NCBI GenBank assembly: GCA_964035575.1
Contig: OZ037918.1
Location: forward strand, 372,001-436,000
Origin: Rhynchopus sp. YZ270_cl-10
Lineage: Eukaryota; Euglenozoa; Diplonemea; Diplonemida; Diplonemidae
DNA: 64,000 nucleotides
Direction: 5' to 3'
The position numbers were made by a program, and so were the translations under genes. Of the stretch, positions 41,542 to 56,500 are shown in pieces (within the stretch, counting starts at the first letter, position 1; every line of letters begins with the position of its first letter). The notes beneath the pieces are model-generated. The model was not told where the DNA came from, ran no database searches, and saw only the letters and a list, made by a program, of their open reading frames with translations.

Positions 41542-44500
41542 AAAAAAAAAAAAAAGAAGAAGAAGAAGAAAATATGCCAAAAGCCATGTGCATCACAAAC
41601 AAGAAGAAAACTATGTAATAACTGAGGTCAGGGTACTCGTAGACGTTGTTTCTCGCCAAGAGAAGTACCCTCGCAACAATGACAGTCGGTGTGGGGGGGG
41701 AAATACATAACACAAAACAAAAAAAAAAATAAAAACTGTAGAAAAGTCTGCTAGGGGGAACAGGAAAGGGGAAAGGGGAAAGGAACATCACAAGGTCCTT
41801 CAGATGTCGTCGTCGTTGCCCTTTGCAGACATCTCCTCGCTCTGAAGAAGCGACTCCTCGGGGTCGGCATCGGCACCGCCACGGCTTGGGCTGCGCACAC
41901 CCAGGTTCTCGTCGTCACCCTCCTCGACCTCGGCCTCGAACTGCTTGTTCCACTTCTCGTCGTCAGCCTCAGTCTGCTGCTGCTTGCGTCTGCAAAGGAG
42001 GAAGGCAAGCAGGAAGCACAGGCAGCACAGCAGCAGGAGCAGCGGAAGCAGCCAGCACAGGATGCAGTCGTCGTCGTCGTCGCCTCCCTCGTTCGACGCC
42101 CCCGCGGAGATGTTCGTGCCGTTCTGCACAACAACAACGTCCATGCACAGGCTGGCGTCGGTGTTGTACTCGCACGCTGGGTCCTCGTCACACACCGGCT
42201 GCTCCGAGTAGTCCACGCACCTCATGCCGATGCATGTGGTCGCTGCTGTGACGGCAACATCGCCGGTCTGTGGGGCAATGCAGTGGCACTCCCAGTTGTT
42301 CGCCTCCTTCACGTTCGGGTCCACGCACATCTGGCCCGCAGCCTTGCAGATATCGTTCTCACATGTCGCACACGTCGAGATGCACTCGTCCGTCCCACAT
42401 TCCGCCACCGCCATCACAGCAGGCACGCCAGTTGTTGGCGCCACACACTGGCACGTCCAGTCGTCTGCGACATCCGGTCTCGGGTCAACGCAGGTCTGTC
42501 CCTTCGAGGTGCACACGTCAGACTTTGCCTTGTCTGCGCACTCTCCGGTGAAGGTGCACGTCGCCGCAGCCTTCACACCCTCACCCACAGCGGGGCTTGG
42601 GCAGCGGCACACCCAGTTGTCTGTTGCTGTCTTGTCGGTGTCAACGCACTGTGTTGTGGTTGTGGTTGCGGTTGTGGTTGTGGTTGTTTTGTGGTGTATA
42701 ATGTATTGGCGATAATGCGGAACATAAAAGGTAAAAAAGGGGAGGTATAAATCGGTCCTTTAAATAGCACCAATAAGAACTCGGCGAGGAAAACACACGC
42801 ACGGTGGGTGGGTGGTTGGTTGGTTGGTTGGTTGGTTGGTGGTTGGGGGAGCGTGGGAGGGAAGAGCCTGGAAGAATATCCATACCATCTGTCCGTTGTT
42901 GCTGCAGACTACTGCGTTGGCGGCATCCAGGCACTCGTTCGTGAGGCACACGGCAGCTGCGGCCTGAGCCTCCCCTGTGGTGTGCTCACCCTGGCACACA
43001 CACGTCCAGTCGTTCAGGCTGCTCGCAGTCTGCACGGGGTCCTTGCACATCTGCTGTGCAGACGTGCACACTGCGTTGTTTGCAGCGATTGCGCACTCGT
43101 CAACAACTGTGTGAGGTATGGTGTGTATGTGTGAAGAGCAAAAGAGGACGGAAAAAAGAAAAAGAAAAGATGCAAATACGAAACCCCCGAAAGCCTAAAA
43201 GACAACCAAAAGAGGACAGAACACATACCACAAGTTGCACGCACAGCCACAGCCGACGCGCCAGTCGCCGGTGCCATGCACTCGCACATCCAGTCTCCGA
43301 GCGAGGCAAACGTCGTCTGTGGGTCGACGCAACGCTGGCTAAGACCCTCACCACATGCGTTCCCGTTCCCGTCACCCTTGTCCGCACACGACGCGCACTG
43401 CGTGGAGCACTCGTCCAGCACACACACTGCAGGCTCCATCATACCCGCAGTCTTCGTGGACGCAGGGTCCGAACAGCGGCACTCCCAGTCGTCAACATCG
43501 TCCTGGTCGAAGCAGTACTGTCCCTCCCCGCACTTGTTCAGGTTGTCTGCGCATTCGCCGGTTCCAGCTGTGCGGGAAGGAGGAGGGGGTGGTGGTTGGT
43601 GTTGAGGGGAGGAAGGGAGGAAGGGAGGAAGGGAGGAAGGGAGGAAGGGAGGGGGTGTCCGTGGCAATGGCAGTGGCAGTGGCAGTGGCAGTGATGTGGT
43701 GAATGGTAGCGTAAGAACGGCAATGACAAAAGGACAATGATAGGAAATAAAGAATAACTAATGAAGGAAAAAGGGGAAAGGGGGAAAAGAAGAAAAAAAT
43801 AATAATAACCATACTGCATGTAGCAACTGCCCCGGTCGCTTCCCCTGTGGACGAACCCTGGCACACGCACTCCCAGTCGTTCAGCGAGTCCTCAGTCGGG
43901 TTGCTGTCACGGCACGTCTGTCCCGCCACACTGCAGATGGTCACGTTCGTGCACTCGTTGTACTCACATGTGGCCACAGGAGCAAGGGCCTGCTTCCCCT
44001 CGGAGAACGGACAGCGGCACTCCCAGTCTCCGCTGACAGTCGGGGACTTGTCAAGGTCAACACAGATCTGGTTCTTCTCAACACACACGTTGGTGGCCTT
44101 CGCAGCTGCCGGGGCATCCGCAGGGGCAGGTGTCGTCACAAAGGTGCAGGTCTGGCGCTGTGCGATCAGGTTCTTGCACTGGTCCTTGCCCTTGTTGTAG
44201 GCAGAGTCGGCAAGGAAGCACCAGTCCCCTGTGGCCGACTCGTCTGGGTTGCAGCATGCAGTGGTGCAAGGCTCGCTGTAGCCGGGTCCTGCCATCCCGG
44301 GGATGTCCCCGTTCCCGCCCTCTGCCATCGCCGTCCATCCGCACGCGCACTCACACCCGTCGGTGGTGAAGCGGCTGAAGTGTCCGCACTGGCGCGCACC
44401 CTTGTTCGTCACAGCCGTGCACTCGTCAATCGTGCAGGCGTCCACAGCCTTGGCCACAGCAACCTCCAGTGCCGGTGCCTCACACATGCACATCCAGTTG

Positions 44501-47500
44501 GACAGCATCGTCGCCGACGTGTCAGGGTCTGTGCACGTCTGTCCCGCAGCAGTGCACACGTTCACAGACTTCTTCCCTGTGCGCGCGCATGTCGGGCAGA
44601 TGTCCGTGCACTCGTCGACCATGCACGACGCAGCCTGCTTCACCCCCATCTCCCCATGGAAGGGCGCAATGCACGCGCAGCGCCAGGCGCCCACGTCGGC
44701 CGCGTCAGCGCCTCCGACACACTTCTGTCCCACGCTGATGCACGTCTGGCGGTTTTCCTCCACGTCGCACGCATCCGTGTACACGCACGTTGCCACACCA
44801 CCGGGCATCGACCCCGTCGACCCTGCGGGGCACTCGCACACCCAGTCGCCCAGGCTTGTCGCTGCAGTGTCGCTGTCCTGGCAGGTCTGCCCCACCTCAA
44901 TGCACACCTTCCCGCTCGTGTGGCACTCGTCCAGAACGCACGACGCAACGCCGCCCATCGCCGCACCAGACGCCGGCGAACGGCAGATGCACGACCAGTC
45001 GTTCAGGTTGTCAGCAGATGCGTCCGCGCAGTCCTGTCCCGCCGACTCGCACGTCACCCCGTGGATCACGCACTCGTTCACAGCACACACCGCTGCTGCC
45101 CCGATCTTCTCCCCAGCCCCGTCCTGGCACATGCACGCCCAGTCCTCGCGGCTGTCGGGCGACGTGTTCTTGTCGACGCAGGCCTGTCCTGCATCAAGGC
45201 AAATGTGCGACAGCGCCTGCTTTGCACATCCCGTGCACTCCTGCGTGCACTCGTCAAGCACACACACGGCAGGGCCGTTGAGCATCTCCCCGGCAAGCGG
45301 CTTGCTGCACTCGCAGTACCAGTCGTTGTCCTTCTCCTTGCACACCTGCCCGGCACCGCACGCCGCCCCGTTCGCAGCGCACAGGGTTGTCACCGCACAC
45401 GTAGGCGCAGGGCCACCAATCTTGCTCCCGTCGTTCGGGTTCTCACACTGGCACACCCAGTTGTCCAGCGAGTCGGAGTCCTTCTTCGAGTCCAGGCAGT
45501 GCTGGCCAGCCTGCGAGCAGATCTCCCCGCCGTTCGCCTTGCCCCCGTTCCACGTCGCCGGCACAGTGCACTCGTCCAGCTGGCACTGTGCGAGCTCGCC
45601 CACAGCGCCCTGTCCGGTGTACGGCCACGAGCACTCGCACATCCAGTCTCCGAGCACCGTCGTGTCTCTGTCAACGCACAGCTGCACAGACTTCCCGAAG
45701 TTGTTCAGCATCGACTTGCACACCATTGCATTCTCCGGGATGGCGCACTCGTCCACCTGGCACGCCGCAGCCGCAGCGCGCTGCGAACCCACCGACGGGG
45801 CCTGGCACTTGCACCACCAGTCCCCGGTGCTCGCAGGGTCGGTGTTCGCGTCCTCACACAGCTGGTTTGCCGACAGACAGGCGTGTGTCTTCGACCCGGG
45901 CACAGTGGCGCATGTCCCGCAGCTCACCGCGCACTCGTCCAGGTGGCAGACAGCAGGCGCCGCAACCTTTGCCTCCCCAGTCTGCGGGCTCACGCACGCG
46001 CAGGTCCAGTCCCCAGTTGCCGGGCTCAGGTCCACGCAGGTCTGGCCCATGTTCGTGCACACGTCCGAAATTGCCTTCGTCGCACACTCCTCCGTGAACG
46101 TGCACACTGCCGGGCGTGCCTGCGCAGCCTCCCCGGACGCTGTCGCAGGGCAGCTGCACCACCAGTCCCCACGTGAGTTCGGCGACATGTCCTTGTCGAA
46201 GCACATCTGGCCAGCCTCAGCGCAGGTCTTTTCGTTCACAATGCACTCGTCAAACGTGCACACTGCCACTCCGCCGAGCTTCTTCCCGACAGCCGGGTCG
46301 TGGCACTCGCAGAACCAGTCGTCGTCCTTCGTCACGTCGGGGTCAACGCACGCCTGGTCGCTCTTTCCGCACACAGCGCCAGCACCCTCGCACTCGGCGA
46401 CTGCGCACGCCGCCACGGACGCCACAGCGCTCGACGTCTTCCCCCCAACCGCAGCAGCGCACTCGCACCTCCAGTCCCTCGTGTGTGCCGGGTCGGTGCT
46501 GCCCTCCACGCAGGTCTGTCCCGCCGCCTCGCACATCGTCTTCCCAGTCGCATCCACTGCGCACGTCACGCACTGCGCCACGCATTCGTCAAGCACACAC
46601 GTGAGCGCATCCGCTGCCGGTGCCTCCACAGAGAACGCACCCGGCTCCCCCGTCTGCGGGGACATGCAGTCGCAGCGGCCCCTTCCGGTGGTGTCCTTGC
46701 CGTTGGCAGCCATCTCCGGCACACAGATCTGCCCACGGGCCGAGCAGGTCTTCCCGTATGCCTGGCACCACGACCCCGGCTTACACACGGCAGGCGCACC
46801 CACCACACCGCGGTCGGCCGGTGTCTCCGGGCACACACACATCCAGTCGTTCTTGCTGTTGATGTCGGTGTTCGCGTCCACACACAGCTGGCCTGCGTTT
46901 GCGCACACCTGTGCGTTCGCGGCCTCCAGGCACTCGTCCCACACGCACGCGGCAACGCGCCCTGTGGCCTGTCCCAGAGACGGCGGCGGGCACACACAGC
47001 GCCAGTCGTACGCAATCGTTGCGTTCGGGTCGACGCACGACTGTCCGGAAGCACCGCACACCTGTGCGTTCACACCCCCGTTCGACTGGCACTCGTCCAC
47101 AAGACACTTCGCAGGTGCAAGCGACTTCGACCCAGTCATCCCAGTCGGGCACACACAGCGCCAGTCCAGCACGTCCGCGGGCGACGTCGACGTCTCCTCA
47201 CAGCGCTGCCCGTGCTCCTCGCACACGTTCCCGGCCCCCTTGTCCGCACACGTCGCGCACTGTGCCGTGCACTCGTTCAGCTTGCACGTTGCAGGCGCCG
47301 CACGGGCACTCACACCTGTTGCAGGCTCCACGCACTGGCACACCCAGTCCCCAGTCACAGTCGTGTCCGGGTCGAAGCAGGTCTGGCCCACCTGTGTGCA
47401 CACCTCCGCGTGCACATCGCACTCCCCGGTCCAGGAGCAGGTTGCGGGCGCCTTCACACCCTCCCCTGACGCCCCCTTCGGACACACACACTTCCAGTTG

Positions 47501-50500
47501 TCGCTTCCCTCCGTGTCCACGCAGAGCTGCCCAACAGCGGCGCACGTCTCAAAGTTGGTCAGGCACTCGTCCGTCACGCACTTCGCCGGCACCCCGACCG
47601 CAGACTCCCCGTAGGCAGGCGCAATGCACTCGCAGCGCCAGTCGCCAACGTTCTTCGCCGCCGTGTTCGGGTCCACGCACACCTGCCCGGCCCCGCACTT
47701 CGCCTCAGCCGCAGCCGCAACAGCCGACCCGGCCGGCAGCACACACGTCTGCATGCGCTCCTCCAGCGTCCCGCCCACAGGGCACCCGGCCATGCGGTTC
47801 GCAGCGTTGTCCTCCACAATGCACCACGCGCCACCGGCACGGCCAGTCGGGTTGCAGCACCCGGCAACGCAGTCCGAGTCCAGACCCGGCCCCGACCCAA
47901 CCAGCGACAGCTCGCGCCAGTTGCACTGGCACTCGCAGCCGTCCACAGTCTTGCGCGGCACTTCGTTGCAGGTCACCGCCCCGTAGTTCGTCACCTCTGC
48001 GCACTCGTCCACCATGCACACCGCAGCACGCCCGGTCGCGCTCAGATCTCCCCCGGGGCACGTGCACGTCCAGTCGTTCTTCGACGCAACTGTCTTCACC
48101 GGGTCCTGGCACGTCTGGCCCATCAGCGTGCACGCGTTTCCGGCACCGCTGTCTGCGCACGTGTCACACGTGTGCACACACTCGTCCAGCACGCATACCG
48201 CCGCCTTCGCCACCTCGAAGACCCCACCGTCTGCGCAGTGGCACTCCCAGTTCTGCAGCGACGTCGGCGTCGGAACAGGGTCGATGCACACCTGCCCTGC
48301 AGCCTTGCACACGTCGAAGTTCTTCTGGATGTTGCACTCGTTCAGGATGCAGTGCGCAGGCAGGCCCAGGCCTGTCCCAGTCTGGGGCTCCGGGCACGTG
48401 CACATGAAGTCGTTCAGCGACACCGGGCTTGTGTTCGGGTCAGTGCATGTCTGCCCATCCCCGCACGCAGGCTCCTCGGTGCTCAGACGCACGCACTCAT
48501 CAACGATGCACACAGGGATTGCCAGTGTGCGGTTTCCAACGGCAGGCGGCTTGCACATGCACATCCAGTCGCTGCTCGAGCGCGCGTCCTTGTTCGGGTC
48601 GAAGCAAACGGTGTCCGTGGTGGTGCACACGTTGCCATCGCCGTTGCCGGTGTCTGCGCATGAGTGGCATTCAACCGCGCACTCGTCCACCTCGCACACG
48701 GCCACAACCCCCTTCGCCTGTCCCGTCGCCTTGCCGCTGCAGACGCACGCCCAGTCGTGCAGCGACGATCCGTCTTTGTTCGCGTCCACGCAGTTCTGTC
48801 CCGCCTTCCTGCACAGATCCTTCTCGCACGACGGGCAGGTTTCCTCACACTCGTCAAGCACACATGACGCCGCCGTCTGCATACCCGCATCTCCGGTGGC
48901 AGGGGCAATGCACTGGCACTCCCAGTCAAACGGCTTCGTTGTGTCGGGGTCCACACACACCTGACCCTTCTTCGTGCACACCTCGCTCACAACGGCCGCA
49001 GCGCACTCGCTCTCCGCCGGGGTGCAGTCAGCCTTCGACATCACAGCGGAAGCGTTCACCTTGCTGCCTGGGACGCAGTGGCACTCCCAGTCGCCCAGGC
49101 TTGCCTCCGTGGGCGTCGGGTCCACGCACACCTGTCCGAACGCGTGGCAGTTCTCCTCGTGCGTCACACACTCGTCCACCACGCACGCTGCTGCGGGTGC
49201 CTTTGCTCCAGCGTCACCCACACTGGGGGGTGGGCACCTGCACTCCCAGTCGTCCGACGTTGTGAAGTTCACGTCCACACACAGCTGTCCGACAGCCACA
49301 CAGACGTCCGCGTTCGCAGGCACCGCGCACTCGTCCGTCTCGCACACTGCCGCATGCCCAATTGCAACCTGTGTCGACTCGGGGCACTGGCACGCCCAGT
49401 CACCGAGGACGGTGTACGATGTGTTACCCTCCACGCATGTCTGTCCGGCCGCCTCGCAGACGTTCTGGGGCTTGGGCTTGTCCTTCTCCGTGAAGTTCAC
49501 AGCTGTCACACTCTCTTCTGGCTTCGCTGGGTCCACGGCAAGGAACATCTTGCACTCCAGAACCTCGCAGTTTGCCTTTCCGCCCTCCCTCGTCACCTTG
49601 TCGTTCGGGGGTGGGCAAGTGCACTTCCAGAAGCCTTCAATTTCGAGCTCCGTGTCCACACACGTCTGTCCTGCAGACCTGCACACATCCCCGTACAGGT
49701 CACACTCGTCCACAGTGCAGTTCGCCGGCTGCTTCGTCGCAACCCCTGTCTGCGGCGCCACACACTGGCACTGCCAGTCCGAGAGCGACGCGGCCTCCTT
49801 GTTCTTGTCAAAGCAGATCTGTCCCGCATCCTCGCACTCCTTCCTGTGCACGTTGCACTCGTCCACAATGCACTTTGCCGCGTCGGCGGTGGCAGAGCCC
49901 GTTGCAGGCGACCTGCACACACAGCGCCAGTCCCCCGTGAGCGCAGTGTTGTCGTCCACACAGTCCTGTCCAGCACCGTTGCAGGTCGACCTGTGCACAT
50001 CACACTCGTTGATCAGGCACACCGCAGCGGCACCGAGCTTCGACCCAGACGCAGGTGCAATGCAGCGGCACTCCCACGAGTTCAGCCCTGTCAGCGGGTC
50101 CTTGTCTGTGTCCGCACACGTCTGCCCGGCGTTCGTGCACACAGACCCTGCACAGGTCGGGCACTGCGACACACACTCGTCAAGCAGGCAGACCGCAGCT
50201 GCACCGGCGCCGGGGGTGCCCGTGGCCGGCATCACGCACAGGCAGCGCCAGTCGCCCTTCGTCGTCTCGTCCGGGTCGTCGCACACCTGTCCTGCCGACG
50301 TGCACACGTCGCTGTTGACAGGGTCCTCGCACTCCCCAACCATGACGCACTCGGCCGGGCCCTGTGTGCCGACAGCGTTCGTGTGCAGCGGCGGCGCGCA
50401 CTGGCACACCCAGTCGTTGAGGCTGTACTCGCCCTTGTGCTCGTCGAGGCACACCTGGCCGTGTGTCGTGCACACGTGGCCGTGGGTCTTGCACTCGTCC

Positions 50501-53500
50501 ACAAGGCACAGGGCAGGTCCCTTCGTCGCCTGTCCGGACGCTGGCGCCTGGCAGTGGCACTGCCAGTCGCTCAGGCTGTCCGCGCTCGTGTCGGGGTCCA
50601 GACATGTCTGCTTGCTTGCTGCACACACATGTGACGCACGGTCGCACTCATCCACCGGGCACGAGGCCACGTTCGCAATTGCACTCTGTGTCGACGGCGG
50701 TGGGCACTTGCACATCCAGTCGCTCAGCGATGCGAACGTCGGGTTCGGGTCCACACAGGTCTGGCCCGCAGCACGGCACGCCATCTGCTCGCATGTGGCG
50801 CACGCCGTGTCACACTCGTTCAGCATGCACACAGCCTCCTTCTGCTGTCCAGAACCAGACGACGGCGCCGAGCACACACACTCCCAGTTGCCCAGCGCAG
50901 TCTTGTTTGTGTCGACACACTGCTGCACCGGCGTCGCCTGCTCGCAGATGTACCTGTTGTCAACACACTCGTCCACCTCGCACACGGCCACGCCCTGCTT
51001 CTGCACCGACGACGACGGGGGCGGGCACACGCACTCCCAGGTGTTCAGCGTCATCACGTCCGGGTCCACACACGTCTGCTGTTCCTTCTTGCACTTGTCG
51101 CCGTGGATCAGGCACTCGTCCGTCGTGCAGGTTGCCACAGCGTTCGTCTTCGTCCCCTGCTTCGGCTTCACGCACACACAGTCAAAGTCGTTCAGGGTGT
51201 CGAGGTGCGAGTCGTGGCACACCTGTCCCTCCTGCGCACAGATGTGTCCGGCGGGCAGAGTCGCCCCGTTGATCGCATCGACACACTCGTCCACCCCGCA
51301 CACAGCCGGGCCGTTCTTCGACGTGATGAAGGACAGCGGCGGCGGGCACACGCACTCCCAGTCTCCCGTCTGCCACTCCCCCTGGTTCGTGTCCACGCAC
51401 GTCTGCCCGTCTGCCTCGCACACGTTCCCGCCTCCCTTGTTTGCGCACGTGTCGCACTCCGTCGAACACTCGTCAACAATGCACACCGGCACAGCCCCCA
51501 GCATCTGGTACGAGGACCCGACCTTGCACTTGCAGTACCAGTTGCTCGCAACACCGTGGTCGGGGTCAACGCACTCCTGCGACACCTCCGCGCACACGTT
51601 CCCCTTCCCGCTGTCGGCACACGTCACGCACTTTGCCGTGCACTCGTTCAGGGTGCACGAGGCCGCAGGGCCCTGTGGGGCAGATCCCGAGGCAGGTGGG
51701 GGGCAGTGGCACTCCCAGTTCCCTGTCGTCTTCAGGTCAGGGTCAACACACACCTGCTGTGCGTCCGTGCACACAGCCCCGTTTGCAGTGCACTCGTCGA
51801 ACGTGCACGAGGGCACAGCACCACCGGTCCGTGCGTTTGTCGACGGAGGCGGGCACTTGCACAGCCAGTCCGACACGTGCAGCGGGTGGGTGCTTGCGTC
51901 CTCGCAGATCTGGCCAACCTTCGAGCACTCGTCCTTCTCGCACGTACCGCACTCGGCAACGCACTCGTCCAGAATACACACAGCAGCCGCACCCACGAGG
52001 GAGAGACCTGTCGACGGGGCAACGCACTTGCACATCCAGTCGTTGCTCTTCGTCGTGTCCGGGTCCTCGCATTCCTGTCCGTGCAGTGTGCACAGGTCCT
52101 TCTCGCACGACGCACAGGTTGCGACACACTCGTCAAGCGTGCAGACTGCAACACCCCCCACCACCGCCGTCCCCGTGTACGGGGCAATGCACCCGCACTG
52201 GTAGTCCGTGCCCGACTTCTTCTCGCAGTGCTGCCCGGCGGCGGCACACACCTTGTCCCCACCGTCCTTGCACACATCAACGGGGGTGCAGAAAGCAGGC
52301 TTCTGCTGGCCGGGGTTCCCCGTGTCGGGCGCAATGCACTCGCACACCCAGTTCCCCAGAACTGTCGTGTCCGGGTCAGTGCAGGTCTGTCCGCTCGTGA
52401 CGCACACCTCACCCTTCTGCTTGCACTCGTCCTCCTCACACAACGCAGCACCACCCACCTGCGACCCAGTCGCCGGCGCAACGCACTCGCAGTACCAGTC
52501 GTTGCTGTTCAGCTGGTCAGGGTCCACACACAGCTGGCCCTGCGTACACTTCACACCGTTCACCTCGCACTCGTCCTCCTCGCACTTGGCAATGTTTGCC
52601 ACGGCAGTTGTGTGCGACGGTGCCTTGCACTTGCACATCCAGTCGTTCGTCGAAGAGACGTCCTTGTCCGGGTCCTCGCACGTCTGCCCAGCAGACTCAC
52701 AGAGGTTTCCCTTTCCGTCCTTGTCAGCGCACGTCGTGCACACGACCACGCACTCGTCCAGCACGCACTTCGCCACAGGTCCTCCAATGTTCGTCCCCAG
52801 GCTTGGCGGCGGGCACTTGCACACCCAGTCGTTCAGGGAGTCGGTCTTCGGCGACGGGTCCTCGCACTCCTGCCCCACAACCGAGCACACATCGGTCCCG
52901 TTGTCTGTCGCGCACGACGGGCAGATCTCGACACACTCGTCCAGCGGGCACACAGCAGCGCCGGCCACCTGTGTGGTCTTCGCCCCTGTCGTGCACTCGC
53001 ACATCCAGTCGTCCTTCTTGGTCGTGTCGGGGTCGATGCACTTCTGGTTCTGTGCGTGGCACACAGCCCCGTGCTCACTGCACTCGTCCTCAGCACAGAT
53101 CGCAATCGCCTGCTGGCCGGGCGTCCCTGTCATCGGCGGCACACACTTGCACATCCAGTCGTCTGTGGTGAGCAGATCGGGCTCCACGCAGAGCTGCCCC
53201 GCGTCCGTGCACACGTTGTTCTGTGCACTCGGCACCCCTGCAATTGGGTCGCGCACCGCAGCCACGCCACCATCCTGCGGCAGGGTCCCTGCGGCAGAGC
53301 AGGTCTGGCGCTTCGCTGTGCACACACCTCCCTTGTTGGTGTTGTAGTCGTTGACCGCCAGGTAGCACCAGTCACCAACCGGGTCCGACTGGGGGTTGCA
53401 GCATCCCGACGCACACGGCTCCGTGGACCCGGGACCCGGCGGCATTGTCAGCACGTTCCCGTTCCCGTCCTTGAAAGTCGCCGTCCAGTCACACGCGCAG

Positions 53501-56500
53501 AGGCACCCTTCCTGCGTGTAGCGCGGCTTGTGCTTGCACGTCACCGCCGATGAGAGCTCAAGGCACTCGTCCTTCCCGTCCACGCACACTGCCACAGCCG
53601 ACGTGACTGCAGACTTTGTGCTCGTCTTGCACGTGCACGTCCAGTCGTTCAGACTCGACGCCGTTGTCACAGGGTCGTGGCAGACCTGGTCCGCGCCCTC
53701 GCACACACCCTTCGCCGGGGACGCAGCTGTGTGCGAACACGACGGGCACACAGCCACACACTCGTCCAGCGTGCACGGCACTGCAGGCCCGGTCTTCTGC
53801 GAACCAGTGCTCGGCGGCGGGCAGTGGCACTCCCAGTCATCATTCGTCGTCGCGCTCGGGTCCACACAGACCTGGCCTGCGTCCTCACACTTCTTCTTGT
53901 TCTCCTCCACACTGCACTCATCTGCCTCACACACCGCAACCCCAGCCACCATCACCGTTGTCGACGGCGGCGGGCACTGGCACTCCCAGTCGTCGTTCTT
54001 GGTCAGGTCCTTGTCCACGCACGCCTGGCCCGCCTTCACGCAAATCTCCTGGTTCGACCTGCACTCGTCCTCTGTGCAGTCTGCCTTGTCCGTCCACTTG
54101 CGCCCCACCTTCGGGTCCACGCACACGCACTCCCAGTCCGACAGGTTCCGGATGTTGTGCTCCACACAGGTCTGCCCGGCACCGTCGCACACGTTGCCGC
54201 TTCCGTCGTCCTTGTCCGCACACGTCGGGCACTTCTCCTGGCACTCGTCAAGCGTGCACTCTGCGGGTGCTGTCGTCATCACCCCGGTGTACGGCTTCAC
54301 GCACTTGCAGCGCCAGTCGTTCAGGTGGTTCGGGTCAGTGTTCAGGTCCTCACACTCCTGGGGCGGGCCAGTAGCGCTGGTGCACACGTTGCCCTTTCCG
54401 TCGTCCTTGTCCGCACACGTTGGGCACTTCTCCACACACTCGTCCAGCTTGCACTCGGCAGCCCCGTTCTGCCCGGGCGTCACGGTTGTTGCTGGCGGGA
54501 TGCATTTGCACTCAAACTGCTGGTCGAGGGGAGCACCGGGGTCGCATGACTGTCCAGCAGCGTGGCACGTCGCCCCGTTCTTGTCGCAGTCACCCTCGGG
54601 GTCCTTGCAGATCGCAGGTGCCCCCGTTGTTGTTGCCCCCGTCTGCGGCGGAATGCACTCACACGCCCACGTCCCCGTTTTGTCCTTGTCGGTGTCAACA
54701 CATGTCTGCCCCTGCGCCTTGCACACCACGTCGCTATCTGTGCACTCGTCGAACGTGCAGTCCGCAAGCCCCATCGGCTTCGCAATGTGGCTCAGCGGCG
54801 GCGGGCACATGCACTCCCACGTCATCAGCGCAGACTGGTCTGCATCACGGCACACCTGCCCCTTGGCAGCGCAGACGTCATTCCCTCCGGCGTCCACGCA
54901 CTCGTCCACCGGCACCGGCGGAGGCACAGCCGTTGGCGGTGCCGATGTCGCTGGTGCGTCCGTCGGCGGCGAAGGTGTCTTCGGTGCCTCCGTTGGCGGG
55001 GCAGGTGTCGGGGGCAGGGGTGTTGCCGGCGCAGATGTCGCCGGTGCGTCTGTCGGCGGCGCCTGTGTGGGCGGCGCATCCGTGTCGGGCACTGGGGTCA
55101 GAGGTGTGAGCTTGCACTCGTCATTGCCCCAGTAGCACTGCGGGTTCAGATCGCAGTCCCCCTTAATGCACAGCGGGTAGCAGATCGAGTCCTCGCATGC
55201 CGACGACGCGGTGTTGTAGGTGCACGCATCGTCCCCAGCACACGTCGTAGCGTTCAGGTCTGCACACTTCTTCGGCTCAATTGCAACCTTGAGTCCGAAC
55301 TTGCTGTTCGGGTCACAGAAGGTGTTCAGCACAGAGTCTGGGATCTCGTCCAGCATCAGGTTCATGAAGTGCTCCTCCTGCGGCTCGCTCACAAGCGGCT
55401 TCAGCTTGATCTCTGCGTTGTCGTCCTGGAAGGTGTGCTGGTCAAAGCGACGCATCACGATACCAAACACAGTCACGTCCTCGGCATGCAGCTTCTGCTG
55501 GGCCTCCTCAAGAATGCCGGGGTACGTCGGCTTCCACCTCCTGTCGACACAGAGGCCCCCGCCGCACCTGTTCTGCGACGAGCAGCACGCGTCCCCGTCA
55601 ATGTCGGTGATACCTCCGTCTGCAATCAGGATCACAACGTGTGTACGCTCGGGCGGGCTGTTTGCCGGGAGGAAGGTGTGGTCGGCCACGTCCAGCAGAG
55701 CGTCGTGCAGGTACGTCCACTGTGCCTGGTAGTTGGCCTCGTGCCAGTCAATGTCTCCGTGCAGCTCCGACCTCATACCGGACAGAAGACCGTTCGTGCA
55801 TGCTCCAATGGCACAGTTGGTCGGGTGGTCCTCAGCAGGAGTTGCCTCCGCCTTCGAGAACTGGATGAAGGTGATACGGAACGCACCGGTGTTGGTCTTC
55901 GCACCTCCTCCCACGGTGTGGTCGTCCCCCGTCAGCGGCACAGTCTTCATCCAGTCACGCAGAATCTCCATCAGCCCGTAGAATCCGTGTGCGTGGCGTC
56001 CGAACGACCTGCGCATCGAACCAGATCCGTCCAGCACGAACGCAATGTCCAGGTCGGGGCACTTCTCGTACCTCTTGTCCTCACAGTAGCCAGGGGCTCC
56101 GTGGTGCCACACGCAGTCCGGGTCGTCCTGGCACGGGCAGCGCGTGTCGTGCTTTTCGCATGTCTTTGGCTCACACACATCCTTGTCAGTCCACATGCAC
56201 TTGTCGTTCTTGTCACAGTCCGGCTGGTTTCCAATCGGCGCACACTCCGTCTGTTCGCACACCGGGTCCGGGGTGGCGGCGACGTTCCAGTGGCACTTGG
56301 TGTTGTGGTCGCACTCCTCCTCCTTCGTGAGCTTCTGGCACTCGTCCGTGGGCACACACTTCGGGTTGGCAGCAGCGTCCCACTTGCAGTCCGTGTCCGC
56401 ATCGCAGTCCGGCTGGAGTGCGTGGTTGCACGGCACAGGGCTGCACATGGCGACCAGGTTCGAGGGCGACGTGGTGGCATCCACCGGGTCAGGTCCGGTC

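Larger units (their letters stand above)
39448..41799. other. Spacer between giant-gene copies A and B
   Basis: About 2.35 kb without a supported gene. It contains two hairpin-H elements, two S elements, poly-A/T runs and a (GTTTTT)n array. The first half is the 5' flank of copy A; the last approximately 0.7 kb is the 3' flank of copy B, homologous to 18.80-19.34 kb. Confidence 0.7.
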